60,000 nucleotides of DNA. Source: Liolophura sinensis (Eukaryota; Mollusca; Polyplacophora; Chitonida; Chitonidae). Positions within the stretch are counted from its first letter, which is position 1, and each line of letters begins with the position of its first letter. Where the stretch lies: assembly GCF_032854445.1 (NCBI RefSeq), contig NC_088307.1, forward strand, positions 12,724,017 through 12,784,016. The letters run 5' to 3'. The translations under genes were made by a program, and so were the position numbers. This document shows positions 1 to 13,400 of this stretch, piece by piece. The notes beneath the pieces are model-generated. The model was not told where the DNA came from. It did not search any database and saw only the letters and a program-made list of their open reading frames with translations.

Positions 1-392
1 AGCACCAAAAACTAATTATTGCGAAGTAATTGCATACAGTCTTGACTTGGATCAGATATGGCTTTGTGGATTCGGCCCTCGGGCCCATATTTATCAAACC
101 TGAAAACTTAAGTCAAAAATTCAAACACGGGCACAACTGAAATGTGTAGTATATTTCATAAAAAAAACTTCAGAATGGTACTTGTTGCTGTCTGGCATGG
201 AAAGAGAAGCTGTCAGCAGTTTTCTGCGATGTTTGAAAGATCTAAAGTATGCTCTAGATGAATGAGTGAAATCGATATTCACATCGTGTACCTTGCTAAT
301 ATATAATATGAAGTTGCATGTGGGAAAGTTTATCCTGTTACTTGATTTAACCTGGACACCAATAAATCGGGCCGGCATCCTAAAAGTAACTT

Positions 393-765
393 TAAACAAT
401 AATAAACCGCTTCAGTGACCCAAAGGTTACAGCGTCCGCCTCGAAGTCGTGAGAACCCTCGGTCAAACCCGGGTCGGGTCATACCAAAGGTTTTAAGAAT
501 AGTGCTTTCTGCTTGCCTCCACACTCAGAGGTTTGAGAAAGGAAACATGGCCGGTTGACCCTGTGTCAATGTGGATGGATGGTGTGTCATGTCTGGTGTC
601 TTCGGCATGGTACTTCAGTGGCATCACCACTGGCAACGTGTACTCGCCTTCCCACAAGAAGACACAATATTATGTTCACACACTAAATGACCCCTCGTCA
701 TCTTATGGCTGAAAATAGTTAAGAACGACGTCAAGCCCCAAGCATACATACATACCATACAAACA
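393..765 (+). mobile_element. SINE family C, full-length
   Basis: Head cagtgacccaaaggttacagcgtccgcctcgaagtcg, B-box-like ggtcaaacccgggtcg, body ggtgtgtcatgtctggtgtcttcggcatgg, end gacgtcaagccccaagcatacatacata. Confidence 0.85.
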
Positions 766-1266
766 ACAATAAAAAAATGGCTAAAATGGCTCTCCTGAGA
801 AGTCTAATTTGGCCACGCTTTCAGACGCACATAAAATATGACTCAATGTCATTATTATGAGTGCTGTGTCCAAACATGTGTAAATAAAAAAAAGAAAACA
901 ATGAAAAATCAGCCATTGTTGATACACACATACATTATCATAACACACAGGTCTAGACAGCTTCCTCTTAGCATGAAGTCGTCTGGAATAAAACTGGTTC
1001 TTAACGCCGTTTCAAGGTCGAAACAAATGTTTTGCAAATGCATACTACAGTCGCTTAACAGAAATTTTAATAAATATTGATGTCAGTTTGACAGCTAGGG
1101 CACTAGGGATAAAAAATTCATAAGCTACGCGTGAAATAATTGACCTGAACAAAAATATAAACGCACGAAGCAATTTTATACTGTTTTCTCTCAGTATTAA
1201 ATAATGTGTTAACTCAGCAAACAGGGTAAGTATTATCAAATGTGGCTTCACCAGATTTTAACATTC

Positions 1267-1430
1267 TAGGGCAATAATCCAGGAGCTATGGCAGCGAGGA
1301 AACGGTGCGGTCAGTAATCACAGCTCACAACACTCAGCGTCTGGTCTGTCCACCGTTAGCATCAGAGCGTGAACTATGATTACCGACCTCTCTGTTTTCA
1401 TGCAGCCTTATCTCCTGGATTATTGCCCTA
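1267..1430. mobile_element. Foldback MITE with perfect 19-bp terminal inverted repeats
   Basis: Left end tagggcaataatccaggag is the exact reverse complement of the right end ctcctggattattgcccta. The inner arms also pair imperfectly (gcggtcagtaatcacagctcac against gtgaactatgattaccgacctc), so the whole 164 bp can fold into a hairpin. No coding capacity. Superfamily not assigned. Confidence 0.8.
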
Positions 1431-1757
1431 AAAGTGAAAATCTGGTGGAAATTGAAGCCATAGTTTTTAATGAATACCTACCCTAATTGTGAAGCTAACA
1501 CTGTACCTAATGAGAGAAAACAATATTTCATTGCTTCCTGCTTTTATATCTTTGTTAAGTATATGTAGAATATAATACACAATACAATGCATACAATATG
1601 TACCAAGCAGAAGAAGGCATAACGAAGTTACTTTGTGCTCTCTTTAAATGTATGAAATGAAGTAACATGTTTAATATGTAAAACAGGAGTGCCAACATCA
1701 TGCTACGTCGGGCATTGATTGATTGAAGTAATATCAAGTTAGATTACAATATTTTTT

Positions 1758-1955
1758 ACATTTGTATTTTATTTATTTATCTGATTTGTTCTCAAGAATA
1801 TATCACTTATACGACCGGCATTATGGTTTGAGGAAATCGGGCAGACCCCGGAAAAAGCCCACCACCATCCATCACAGGAAGCCAGCATGAGCTGGACTGA
1901 ACCAACAGCGATCGCATTGGTGAGAGGCTACTGTGGCCTTGGGCAGCGCGGGCAT
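1758..1955 (-). mobile_element. SINE family A, degraded copy
   Basis: Tail tatttatttatctgatttg, middle tcacttatacgaccggcattatgg and head gccagcatgagctggact are recognisable. Part of the tRNA-like head remains at the right end. Confidence 0.8.
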
Positions 1956-2089
1956 AACATTTATAAATGTGAAACACAACAATTAAAGGTGTTAATTTGA
2001 TATTACATAGTGTTAATTTACAACATAATGTAATCATTGTTGTTGGTTGTAACATGAAGTTAGATGACAATTGTTAATACTTATAAAAC

Positions 2090-2595
2090 GAAACAGAAAA
2101 ACTAAAAGAGCTTAAATTACACTGTTAAAAGAAAAGGGTCAAAACTAGCAGAAAAGCTAGGGTCAGATGTGACCCTGATATTCAGGGCATAATCATGACC
2201 AACTCCAAATAAAAAGGTCACTTATCCCAAATATTTAGGGTCAATGTCCTGTTTCAACCCTAAAAATCTGTCTTATTTAGAACAATGACTCTTATTTTCC
2301 GATGCTGTGTTTCTGGGTCAGTTTGCCTGTGAGCCTGAAAAATTGGGTCGAGATGAAGCTGAAATTTTGACGGTGTATTGGTGCCTTCCAAACCCGATTT
2401 AGGACAATGTACGCCACTGACCTGTGTTTGCCCACACTGTCGCAAGATGTGAACGCGTTACAATTCACAATTCGCCTTCACAGCTTTGCACCCATACCGG
2501 TACCTTATAAGCAACTACGATTCTTTGTTGTTTGCCTAAACAGAATGGGTTTGGAATGTCGACGTTTTTATGCGTGTAATCTAAAAGATTAAAAA
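2090..2595. other. No gene seen
   Basis: Contains several gggtca/tgaccc motifs (2130-2330) and unique AT-rich sequence; no protein similarity recognised in any frame. Confidence 0.5.
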
Positions 2596-2631
2596 GTCGC
2601 TTATCATGTTAATGCGAACATACTTTCATGA

Positions 2632-2760
2632 TTGCGGAGCGGGGGCGTGGACTCGTCATACCACAAGAACACACAATATATGCTCACACACCTAATGACT
2701 CCTCGTCGTCATATTCGGAAAATTGAGTACAACGTAAAACCCCGAACACACATATACACC
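2632..2760 (+). mobile_element. SINE family C, 3' fragment
   Basis: Contains ccacaagaacacacaatatatgctcacacacctaatgactcctcgtcgtcat and gagtacaacgtaaaacccc. Flanked by 32-34-bp direct repeats. Confidence 0.75.
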
Positions 2761-3363
2761 TACCGTTGTGGGCACTTAACAAGACTGCTGAACTGTTACT
2801 ACGTGTTGTCGACGTTTTCATGCGTGTAATCTAAAAGATTTTTAGATTTTTAAAAGATTTTTAGAAATAATCTAAAAGATTTTTATGATTTCTCTGGCCT
2901 TCCGTGGCTACGTGCGCGACAATTCAGGCCTTGGCCAGGAAATCTCGCGATTCCTCGCGTCTTCTCACAGTAAGCGGTTGACTGAGGTGGTGTGGTCATT
3001 TGTACTGGTTTAGTCTACTTCGCCTTAACCAATATGGCGCAAAAATCTGTGCGCCTCTACTTCAAACGTCTCAGTGGTTTACTCCGGTTTCCTGTGCCCA
3101 TAAAACTATCAATTTATAATAGACCAATTGTCGCGTTAAAAACAATACACTAAATAAATATAAATTTTGTTTCATATGCTATATCGTAGCATATGTCCCT
3201 TTTATCGCGGCCTGAAAGAATGTATTGGGTATAATTATGATAAGAATCCATTTTTGTTGAAATATAACTAGTCACTTACAAAAAAACTACATTAAAATGT
3301 TACCTGACTCAAACAGTCTTATATCGATTTCATCCACTGATAACCATAATTTTCACAAAAGCC

Positions 3364-3545
3364 CATATGTGAAAGTTCTTCACCATATGTGAATGTTCTT
3401 GACTATTTGTGAATGTTCTTGACTATTTGTGAATGTTCTTGGTCTTTTGTGAATGTTCTTGGCCATTTGTGGATGATCCTGACCATTTTTGGATGATCCT
3501 GACTATTTGTAAAGGTTCCTGACTCTGTATGGAAATATTGTTGAC
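3364..3545. repeat. 20-bp minisatellite (about 8 units)
   Basis: Unit gactatttgtgaatgttctt, diverging toward the right (tgtggatgatcct variants). Confidence 0.85.
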
Positions 3546-3635
3546 CATAGATATTAGTTTAAATTTTATTTAATATATGGCATGATTATTTATGTCACCG
3601 GGCAACTTAAGGTATGTGCAAGGCGCTCGGAAAAT

Positions 3636-3900
3636 ATAAGCTCAAAAATTAATCTGTTAATTTTAACGGAAAGTCTGTTGTCTGAGTGATGCTTAAATGT
3701 ATTCTGTTAATATTATAACTTAACATTCTGTCATATTCAGCGTATGATTGTTAGTCATAGATAGAATATTTATGTTGAGTTAGTAGAATTAAGTGTTAAC
3801 TTAACTTAAGTGTATATAAGTTAGTCTGATAGAATATTTATGTTGAGTTAATAGAATTAAGTGTTAATTTAACTGAAGTGTATATAAGTGTTATGGGTGG
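3636..3900. mobile_element. MITE family E, left arm with internal tandem duplication
   Basis: Left terminal sequence ctcaaaaattaatctgttaattttaac is present; the right arm is missing. Its inner part (3763-3893) contains about 70 bp twice (tagaatatttatgttgagtta...gtgtatataag), followed by a short (ta)n run. Confidence 0.65.
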
Positions 3901-4567
3901 AAAATTATATATATATATATACTGGACTATAGATGGACTCTTTTCGAAACTGGTAGTAATCCTCAAGACAACAACGCATAAAAAAGACTAAACTATACAG
4001 ATGAAGAGAAAGCACTGAACATATTTCCGTTTGGTATCAAAGAGTTGCTATACCTCAGTTGTAATTTAATCAAGGACGTGAGCTTATTCGTTCGCCTCAT
4101 CCTCATCAGGATAGATCAGTCCGCCCGAGGCACTCTGGGAGTTGTCTTACTGATTATTAGTCGATGACGTACCATGCACGTGAGTCCCATGGTAACTACC
4201 ACACGCACGCGGTAGCGACAGGCCGCCATGACGCTGCATGGACCCGCCCAGTCATTCATCAGTCAACATCTTCCGCCTACGACTTTATGTCCAGTTTGTG
4301 GTCCTAAAGCTGTCACTATTTGATTGATCGTTTGCAGATAAACTGTGGGAAATGAACATTGTTGTGGTTTCCTTGTTATGATTCTCTAAATAACACAGAT
4401 TAGACCTACTTATTTCCCTGCAGCTTTTCGCAAAATCTTCTGATTAATAGCAGAATAGATTATGTTATTGCTTCAAAATATTATGCTAAGTATGGCCGAT
4501 TTGTTCTGGTATTCCAAAAGAATAACTGTATTTTTGGCTCATTTGTTGCATAACACATATCACGTGT

Positions 4568-4803
4568 TATATGCTAGTGCAGCACAACAACTCAAGAGCC
4601 CCTCACCAATGAGATCGCTCTTGGTTCAAGTCCAGCTAATGCCGGTTTCCTGTCCATTCCTATGTTGGAAGGCCTTGCAGCAACCTGCGAGTGGCCGTGG
4701 CTTTCAACCTGCTTGGTTTCCTCCACCATAATACTAACCGCCGTCGTGTAATTTAGATATTCTTCAGTGCGGCGTAAAACACCAATCGAATAAATAAATA
4801 AAT
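4568..4803 (+). mobile_element. SINE family A, nearly full-length, diverged
   Basis: Runs from gctagtgcagcacaacaactcaagagcccctcacc through gttcaagtccagct (B-box-like) to gcggcgtaaaacaccaatcgaataaataaataaat. Confidence 0.85.
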
Positions 4804-4916
4804 CTTATATTCAGTTGTGATTCTCTGTTGCATTATCTCCGTTGTGTCTCCATGCAGGCACTACTTTTCTGTAGATATCTACATTATTTCATTCGTAACG
4901 CGTAGCATTTGTTCTT

Positions 4917-5045
4917 CTCATACAAAGGTATGTGTGTATGTATGAATGTATGCTTGGGGATGAATGTCGTACTTAGCATTTTTTCAGTCATATGAAAACG
5001 ATGAGCCATTAGGTGTATGTGCACACATGTATATTGTCTCCGGTT
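4917..5045 (-). mobile_element. SINE family C, 3' fragment
   Basis: tatgtatgaatgtatgcttgggg, then gtcgtacttagcattttttcagtcatatg and ttaggtgtatgtgcacac. Confidence 0.7.
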
Positions 5046-5339
5046 AACCTTTATGTCACATAAATGTACTTAAGCATGTGCTATGGCTCCCTAGGGCGCT
5101 GTACAAGTTCCTTTACCTTCGCGCGGCTAAAAAACGAGTTGCTGTCAACTTCGCTAGTCTATTCGATACGTGGTTTTTATTCTGGAGTAAATAGCAGGTC
5201 CAAATTGCCGTGGGTTGGATAAAACAATAGTACAACCTAGATGAAAACTGCCTGTTTTAGGTGAGAACTAATTATAATAGGCCTATCATTTACTTTTTTA
5301 CGTTTTGCGCGTATTCAGAAATGTATATTCCTGTGGTAG

Positions 5340-5440
5340 CAGTTCTATGTAGGTATGCGTATTGTACGCTTTGGCTTTCACGTCGTACTTAGTAATTTGT
5401 CAGTCATAAAGCGACGAACCAGCATTATAATTGGGCTGTA
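5340..5440 (-). mobile_element. SINE family C, short 3' fragment
   Basis: cacgtcgtacttagtaatttgtcagtcataaagcgacgaacc. Confidence 0.5.
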
Positions 5441-6985
5441 GAACATCCTCGCACCTATTGTTGTCTCGTAACGTTCCACTGTTTTCACTTAATGGCTGGA
5501 AAATTATTCATTAATTGACGTATTTTCTTCAGTTTACGTCTTCATCGAAAATGCCCCCGGGTGAAAACATATGGCAAGGTCAGAGCGGCGCTATAAACAA
5601 ACTAAATAAGACATAATTATTTTCACACATAACTAGTATCTTATGGATTTATTTACTTGTTAATTTGATTCTTTTTTTTTAAACCATCAATGCGACGGCG
5701 GTTAGATTCGTAGGTAGGTAAGGGGGAGACGATGTACGTGAAAAACTTTTCCAGAACATAACTCCTAACTTAAGGTCGCAACCGAACAAGAGATAGCTTG
5801 ATTCGAACTAGCAACCTCATGTCCTGAGAGGCATTCAACTGCGTGCTTTCGCCAGAGGAAATTTTCCCTTGAGTTAGTTATCTGATGTGGGTAATACGGT
5901 AATTTTCACGAACAGAATAATTCATATTTAAGTATTCTATGAGGATGCATTGAATGTAAATACGAAACCCTGGTTCCAGCGTGAAATTTAGTGCAAAATG
6001 ATATGACTGACACATTTTATAACATGCATATCTACAAAAATATGTTTTCTAACTATTCCCGTATAATATGTAAGAGAGCAACGGTAAAATAAAATAAAAT
6101 AAAGTCAAAATATGAAGTAAGGTTCATCACACAGACAACTGAAAACTATATGTAAAAATACTTTCATTTATTTTTTACAGATATTTTTTACAGTGTTGAA
6201 ATGCGTTCAAATATCTGAATATGAACCATACTGACGGTATCTAGGAACTCTGACGTTACATAAATTTTTTTTCCTAATGCTCACCGCAAAGAAGGAATAT
6301 AGTTTTGGGAACATTATTTCAGTAATCTTTTACTCAGGGGTAAAAAGAGTTGTTCCAACATTCAGTGTCGTGATTAGAGTTGCAAAAGCTCCGGGTGACG
6401 TCAGAGTTCCTAGACTGAGTTCCTGATAGTATGGCCTATAAAGCCCACTTGGAATTCAAATGTTTGAACGCCTTTAACTCTTTTCACAAAAATCTGTTTT
6501 AAAAAATGAATGAAAGTATGTTTATGTATAGTTTTAGGTGTTCTACTTGGTGATGCCTTTTTCGATTTTTGGAGGTCCTTTCCCTTTACTACACGAGTCG
6601 CCAATACATAAGGAATGAGTCCCAATTTCTACAGTGAACACGTATTTTGCCTCATTCTTTCACGGATTCCTTCTCAAGCGTAATTAACATGCTTCAAGTA
6701 TTGTATTTTCAAGGCATTTTCTTTTCGGATAGTATCCTACATGTAGGTCACTGGGTCTGACTTTTTCAAAGTGAAACCCATTACACGCTATCTAGAATGC
6801 CTGTCTAGTTTCCATTTCGCGTCTCCATACGTAATATGTTCATCTGTAATAGGCGTCTGCAAAAGGCGCTTGCAAAAGGCGTCTGCAAAAGGGTCAGTAT
6901 TCTGGAGCGCGAAATGAGAACAGGTCTGATAAAGTTGTTATTTTTATTTTAAATAAACGTTCTAGTAACGACACAATATGCCCAC
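5440..6985. other. No gene seen
   Basis: AT-rich. Holds a minus-strand tRNA-like B-box fragment (5790-5870) and a 15-bp short repeat gcgtctgcaaaaggc at 6850-6892. The 6410-6625 frame shows no family features. Confidence 0.5.
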
Positions 6986-7110
6986 TCGCTCAGTAACACC
7001 TCTGGGTTCTGCTTGGTTTTTTCCCTCCATAATGGTGGCCGTCGTCGTATAAGTGATATATTCTGGATATACGGCGTAAAACAACAATAAAATAAATAAA
7101 TAAATAAATA
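6985..7110 (+). mobile_element. SINE family A, 5'-truncated
   Basis: 3' portion only: ctctgggttctgcttgg... to acggcgtaaaacaacaataaaataaataaat. It lies downstream of the GH-like stop codon in the opposite orientation. Confidence 0.8.
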
Positions 7111-7184
7111 ATGATAAAGCCACAAAATGACAATTCAGTCGACCAGAAATTTATGACCTGTGATAAATGCGAAAACATCCAGCA

Positions 7185-7413
7185 TTAGCTGCATAAACCT
7201 GACATGTAGCGTAACGTTGCCGTTCCGGCCGAGTCCAAAGTACATTGCATAAATCTTAGTTTTCCGTTTTCAATGAAGGCAAGTCTGAGTTTTTCTTCTG
7301 GGCTTCCGGCCAAGGACATAATGATGTCACTTCCGGTTGAGATTGTTCGGATCCTCTGAGGCGACAGAGGCACCCATTTGTCCACTTCACCCAAAATGCA
7401 CACTTCTTTGCTC
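7185..7413 (-). CDS. GH-like gene exon 17 (terminal, stop codon)
   Basis: Acceptor acaatttcag; residues 674-749 and TAA at 7187-7185. Two Cys near the start and end of the exon (VCIL and GLCS) and FMQCTLD could pair in a secreted protein. A SINE 3' fragment lies just downstream at 6985-7110, within the likely 3' UTR. Confidence 0.92.
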
Positions 7414-10400
7414 CTGAAATTGTAACAGTTACAAAAACAAACTTTAACAAATGCTTGCAGCGTTATGCATGTTGTTCAGTTTGATGCTTTAATCAACCTG
7501 ATCAACTGTATTTTTTTCTGCAAACAAATGTGTTCAACTTGGATTTTGATCACGTTTATATTTTTAATATATTCATAAATATTATCATAATTCAGAGTAA
7601 AAAGTTGTGTTTGGATGTAAACAACAACTTTACGTTCAAATAAATCCTTAGACATGTATCACATCCTTATTTAGAATATTATTATGCAACGGCGATAAAT
7701 ACCAAAAGGTGGTCCCAAATACCCACCATACATAAATATCTTCAAATACCCTTTTCTCCAGAAAGTCGAAAAAAAATATTAAAGAGCCTATCTGCAAAGA
7801 TTTGACGCTCTTTCATCTGATTTTGGCACCATTTTTATGATTTCTTCTGCTTTAAGTCAAATTTATCCATGCCGTAATCCCGATGTTGCAATGATATTGT
7901 TGGATATAAATAAATCGAAAACGCGGGAAACCCTCCATAGCCGTAATAAACTACTGCACTGTAATAATGATTGATGTAAACAAAAACTCCAATTCCCAAA
8001 GAATATTCGATTTGAAAAACAGAAGAATATTTTATAGAACAATATGACTGTTTCCAGAACCGAATCTTGTCAGGATGTCTTAATTAACATATTTTATACG
8101 AGAGGAATCGTAGATATACACTCAAAAAATAATCTGTTAAACTTAAAAGAAAGTCTGTTATCTGAGTGATACTAGAATGCATTCTGTTATAGCAGCAGAT
8201 TACTCTGTTAAATATAAGACAAATATTCTATTAATTCAACATAACCATTCTATTGAGTTCAAGTCCAGCTCATGCTGGCTTCCTCTCCGGCCGTACGTGG
8301 GAAGGTATGTCAGCAACCTGCGGATGGTCGTGGGTTTCCGCCGAGCTCTGCTCGGTTTCCTCCCACCATAATGCTGTCCGCCGTCGTAAAAGTGAAATAT
8401 TCTTGAGTACGGCGTAAAACACCAATCAAATAAATAAATAAATAACCATTCTATTAGACTAACAGGATATTGTGTTAAATATGACACAGTATTATGTTAT
8501 AGCAGAATACATTCTAGCATCTCTCAAACAACAAACTTTTTTAGTGTAATAGAGATCAAGCCACAGGTGAATGTAATATTTTGTTAAGTATAAGAATGTG
8601 TGGCTTTATGGCGGTTTGCTATGTTACTTCTTTTTTTTTTGCATTATTTAACCATGTTACTACACCTTATTTCGCATTAGAACTTTCGCTAATGTTTAGC
8701 TGTCCTCCTGAAAGTGGTTTACGCATCGTGAAATTAAAACAGGATAAATGCCACTGTCCACTGGTTATGTAAATTCGTTTTTAACGGTGGTAATTTCCTA
8801 AAACAAGGACAAATCTAGAAGAATATTCCAGGTGCATAAGGAAAAACTTCAAAAAAGGTAATTTTTCCAGTTAATAATACCGTACCCAAGCTTTATGACC
8901 GGTGATGTGTAGTACAGACAGAAGTTTATGGTCGAACAGCCTTCTAGTGTGATGGAGTCGTTCATACCAAACGGTTTCGGTGTAAAATCCAGATAGGAGT
9001 AGACAATGTTCGGACCTTCAAACTGAAATGGATATTCGGTTTATGATGTTCATTAATAAATCATATATTAATGTAAATTTGTACCATATATCCCATGAAA
9101 GAACAGATTTATTACGACGAACGGATGACTCGAATCGAAAGTGTATTAGCAAATGCTGGCATTAAGTTATATTTTATATTAAGGATTTTAGCCAGATTCA
9201 GAAACAAATACAATTGTCCATGGTCAAAATATAACATTTAGTTCACATTTTATATAGATTTGTGCAATTATTTTGGGGCTAAGTACAAAATTGCAAAATG
9301 GGTTTTAAGTTTAATCGGGGCTTAAGTCTTCAAACAGTTGTGAACAACAGGGCCCCAAAGGAACCCATGAATTAATAATCATAATGACTAGATATGACGG
9401 AACATAAAAAACTACTGCAAAATCTGGAGACAAAGAACAGAGTCTTACATGTAAAAAAGCAAAGAAATGATATAAAGATAGGTCTGCTAAATATCGTCCA
9501 AAAAAGTGGAGTTAAACCCATGCTCCAATTAATTCATATGGAAGCTGTACGTATAGTTTGCTAACGGTTCGTAACGTGTATATATCATACTGAAAATATT
9601 CACATATGCCTTATTGGTGCAATTTTTTACAATTTACAGTTACTCTCTGTTTCAGAAAGCATTCAAAGTGTAACTGCACTTTTCCGTGAAAACTGAAACA
9701 TACTTATGATGGTTGAGAGTGCCATCATAGTGGAGTGATGTGATGGGGGCAATAATGCTTTGGAGAGATCTGACAATGAAGCTATGGAGCGATATAAAAA
9801 GGCGATAGAGCGATGGGACGAGGTATGGTGTTAGGGAGAAATAGGGCAAACTGATTGGGCTTGTAGAACAGAATCTTAATATATGTAGCCATAGATTCCT
9901 CACGTAATTTTTTGCCTAAAATAAAATTGCATAAAACAGGAATGTTTAAAGACAGACTATTTTGAACAACTTGACAAGGAAGGAGTAATGTCATTTCCTT
10001 TGAACCCAGATATGCGCACCCTGATTAAAATGATCGTCCCCTTGTAAAATTCCTCAACGAAAAGTTACACGTGCAGGATAAAACCGCGACAACAAAATAC
10101 ATATGCGTGAAATAAAACAAAGTTATTCCCAGTTTTTAACAGCCTATTTAAATCTATATCGTTTAAAATGGTTTGTGATCACTGAGGGACTGCGGTGAAT
10201 GCTCGTTGTCACGAGGCGTATGTGTAAAATAATTCCTGAAATTTTGCGGTTGATTATGTTATTAATATTAAAACACAGATTCATTTTAAAGATTTTTTGG
10301 ACTGAGTTAGGTTATACAAGCTCTCTGGTTTTCCATACATTATACATGTAGTATATGGAACGCATGTGATACGTTGCTAAAAAGGTGCTCTTGACTATAC

Positions 10401-13400
10401 ATTGGAGACATTCGCCTCAGTGTACATTTGACACGTTTGTCTAGAAGTCCTCTTGACGAAGGATTGGAGGCATTAGTCTCAGGGAACATTTTACACGTTC
10501 GTCTAGAAATCCTCCTGACGACGCATGGGAGGCATTAGTCTCAGGGAACATTTTACACGTTCGTCTAGAAATCCTCCTGACGACGCATGGGAGGCATTAG
10601 TCTCAGGGAACATTTTACACGTTCTGGTACATGCACAGTTGTGGGACTACACGCCGAGAGTAATTCAAGTCTGGGCTGTGTAGCCTTTCGTTAATAACCG
10701 CTTTTACGGGCTAATTTGTAATGAAATTACCCATGACTTGCGTGTGGTGGACGCAGTGAATCTCATTTCAGAATACTTAGACTGTCTATGCGCCAAGGAT
10801 GTGTACTTAGGTCACGGATGGCAAATCAAAACTCGTTTGGGACGGCAAAAATGCAAGAACTTACAAACTGACCAAATCCGGCAGCCTGAGGGGTCAAGGA
10901 GTATGGAGTTTTGAGATCAGCCGCTAAGATGATGCCGTAAAACTGACCGGAGATCTGAGTGTAGGTTGACCAAACTTCCCCATCAGGGCCACGGCCGTCT
11001 TGGAAAGATGCCTGTGAAATAATAGAATGTAAAAGCAGAGCATCGAAGAATGTGGGATAGTTTACGTACATGGTGAAAAAAATGTTAACTTAGTTAGGGT
11101 TTTATTCTAATTATTCGTGTACATGCTTAAATGCTTAATTCGTACGATAGCAACCCACACGAGCCACACAACAATGGTTTAACACAACTGGGTAGAGAAA
11201 TGCAGTGATTTGTGTTACAATTTATCAGACAGACATCACTGCTGACCTACAAGTACTCAAAATGCTGCGTTGTGTTTATTTATTTAGTTATTTGATTTGA
11301 TTTGTTTTTTACGCCGTACTCAAGAATATTTCACTTATACGACGGTGGCCGGCTTCATGGTGGGAGGAAATCTGGCAGAGCCCTGGTAGAAACCCACGAT
11401 CATCCGCAGGTTGCTGGCAGACGTGCTGCATTGTGATCACATTGAATAAACAATTCCCTTATAACAACGCAAAAGTGAGCACGGCTCGGAAATGCTTAGA
11501 CCACAGACAGAATCTTGGTTTACGCAGAAGTACAGTATTAAGACAACAACAGAGAGAGTAAAAACCGCAGTGAAGACAGTGTGACACTTGATAAATGGTC
11601 ATAAATAAGCAGAGAAATCCGCCCAAGTTTATCAGGGATGTAACAAGTTTTGAACTGACTTGGATATTAAACAGTATTACCAAAACATTAGTTTTCTAAT
11701 ACATGTATATCTCGATTCTCTTAAATTTAAGGATTCAAACTGATCAGCATAATTGAAAGACGGTGCGATAGGGAACGGGGTTTCAGATGAATATAAAGAA
11801 TCAATAACAAATTGATACTTTTGAATTGGATTTATGAAAATTAATGTAACATGGTCATGATAGTCAGAGGTTTAAATATAAATTTCTTGTATGATTCGAC
11901 TGCAGCATTTAGTACGGAAGTTTGTCAGGTACTGGAAGAATGGCAGTGGTTAACACCGGGCAGTCCAGTTTTCAATGACCGACAGCCATTGAAAATGTAG
12001 AAAGTTCTTGGGTATGGCATTAACAATCAATAAAAATAATTAATAAATACCTCTGAATATATACAATATTTTTTTTTGTTCGGAGTGTCCTTTTCTGTCG
12101 CATAAAACAGGTTAAAACCTACCCTGTGCCATACGAAAGCGAGATGTTCTATTGTGGTTTCTCTGCCTGACCTTCCTGGTAAAGATCATGGTTAATCAGT
12201 TGTGAATATACTACGCCTGACAGGGTGTCTTGTCTGGTGTCTTCGAGTCAGCTTGCGATTTTTTCTTAACTATCTCATCTCTCCACAGTTATAATTAAGG
12301 TAACCATTTAGCTTATTTATCAGTGTTTGGATTCATTTATTTATTTCATTGGTGTTTTACGCCGTACTCAAGACTATTTCACTTATACGACGGCGGACCA
12401 CGACCATCCGCAGATTGCTGGAAGACTTTCACTTTCTCCTGGGTCATCGCGAGGCTTTTTAGAACATTATGCAGCGGGATATATAACATTGAAAAATTAA
12501 ATATTTTCGTGAACTTATCCCAAAACAAAACTCTTTTTTTTTCAAGAGCTTGAAATGTCTTAAAACATTTCACCAAAAACTTTCAATTACACATATGGTT
12601 TGGGGGTTTCTCGTTCCTTTGGTAACTGTGAAGGAATAAGTTTCTTGATGAAGGCGTGCAATGCAAGACTCATCCTTGAGGAAACTGTAAGAATGAATGA
12701 ATGAATGCTCGTATTTAACAGTTATTCTGTTAACAGTATGACGACAAACAGTCGTCATATGACTGGTATGTGCACAAATATTGTGTCTTCTTGTTTTAGG
12801 ACGAGTCCATACCGCCAAAGTGCTGCCACACCTGCGGTATCATGCAGAAAACACCAGACATGACAAACCACTGCTCACACCTCGCAGTGATGAGCGCCAA
12901 GCAACGAAACAACAAGTGCCATTTTTAGTTTTTGGTATGATCCGACTTTGAGGAGGACGCTCTAACCATTAGATCACCGAAGAGGTGAACAAACCTGTAA
13001 GAGTTGAGCGTCTATAGCCGTGGCTGGTTTGGAGGGCTTCAGTATCAGACCGTCAGCGTTACAACATCTGCAGAGACAAAACAGCAGCCGTTGAGGTATG
13101 CACACTATTAGGTATGACAAATATAACAGATGAAGTAAGAGCACCCGAACATAAAGTTATATTTTGGGCCATGGTAATTTAACCGAAAATGATGAAAACG
13201 CTCGTTGCTTAATCGTAAACGTCACAAAAATTCAGGTTGAAAAACGCATGCAGAAAGGTTAAAATTATGCAGCAAAATATGTTAGCAGATTATGTTTGCC
13301 ATGAAAGCAGGTTGAAGAAATATTCAGTGGATATCATTTCCTGGAGTACTTTTCCGGCACTTTGCTCTCTTGAAAATCATGGGAGCAAATTGACGCTATC

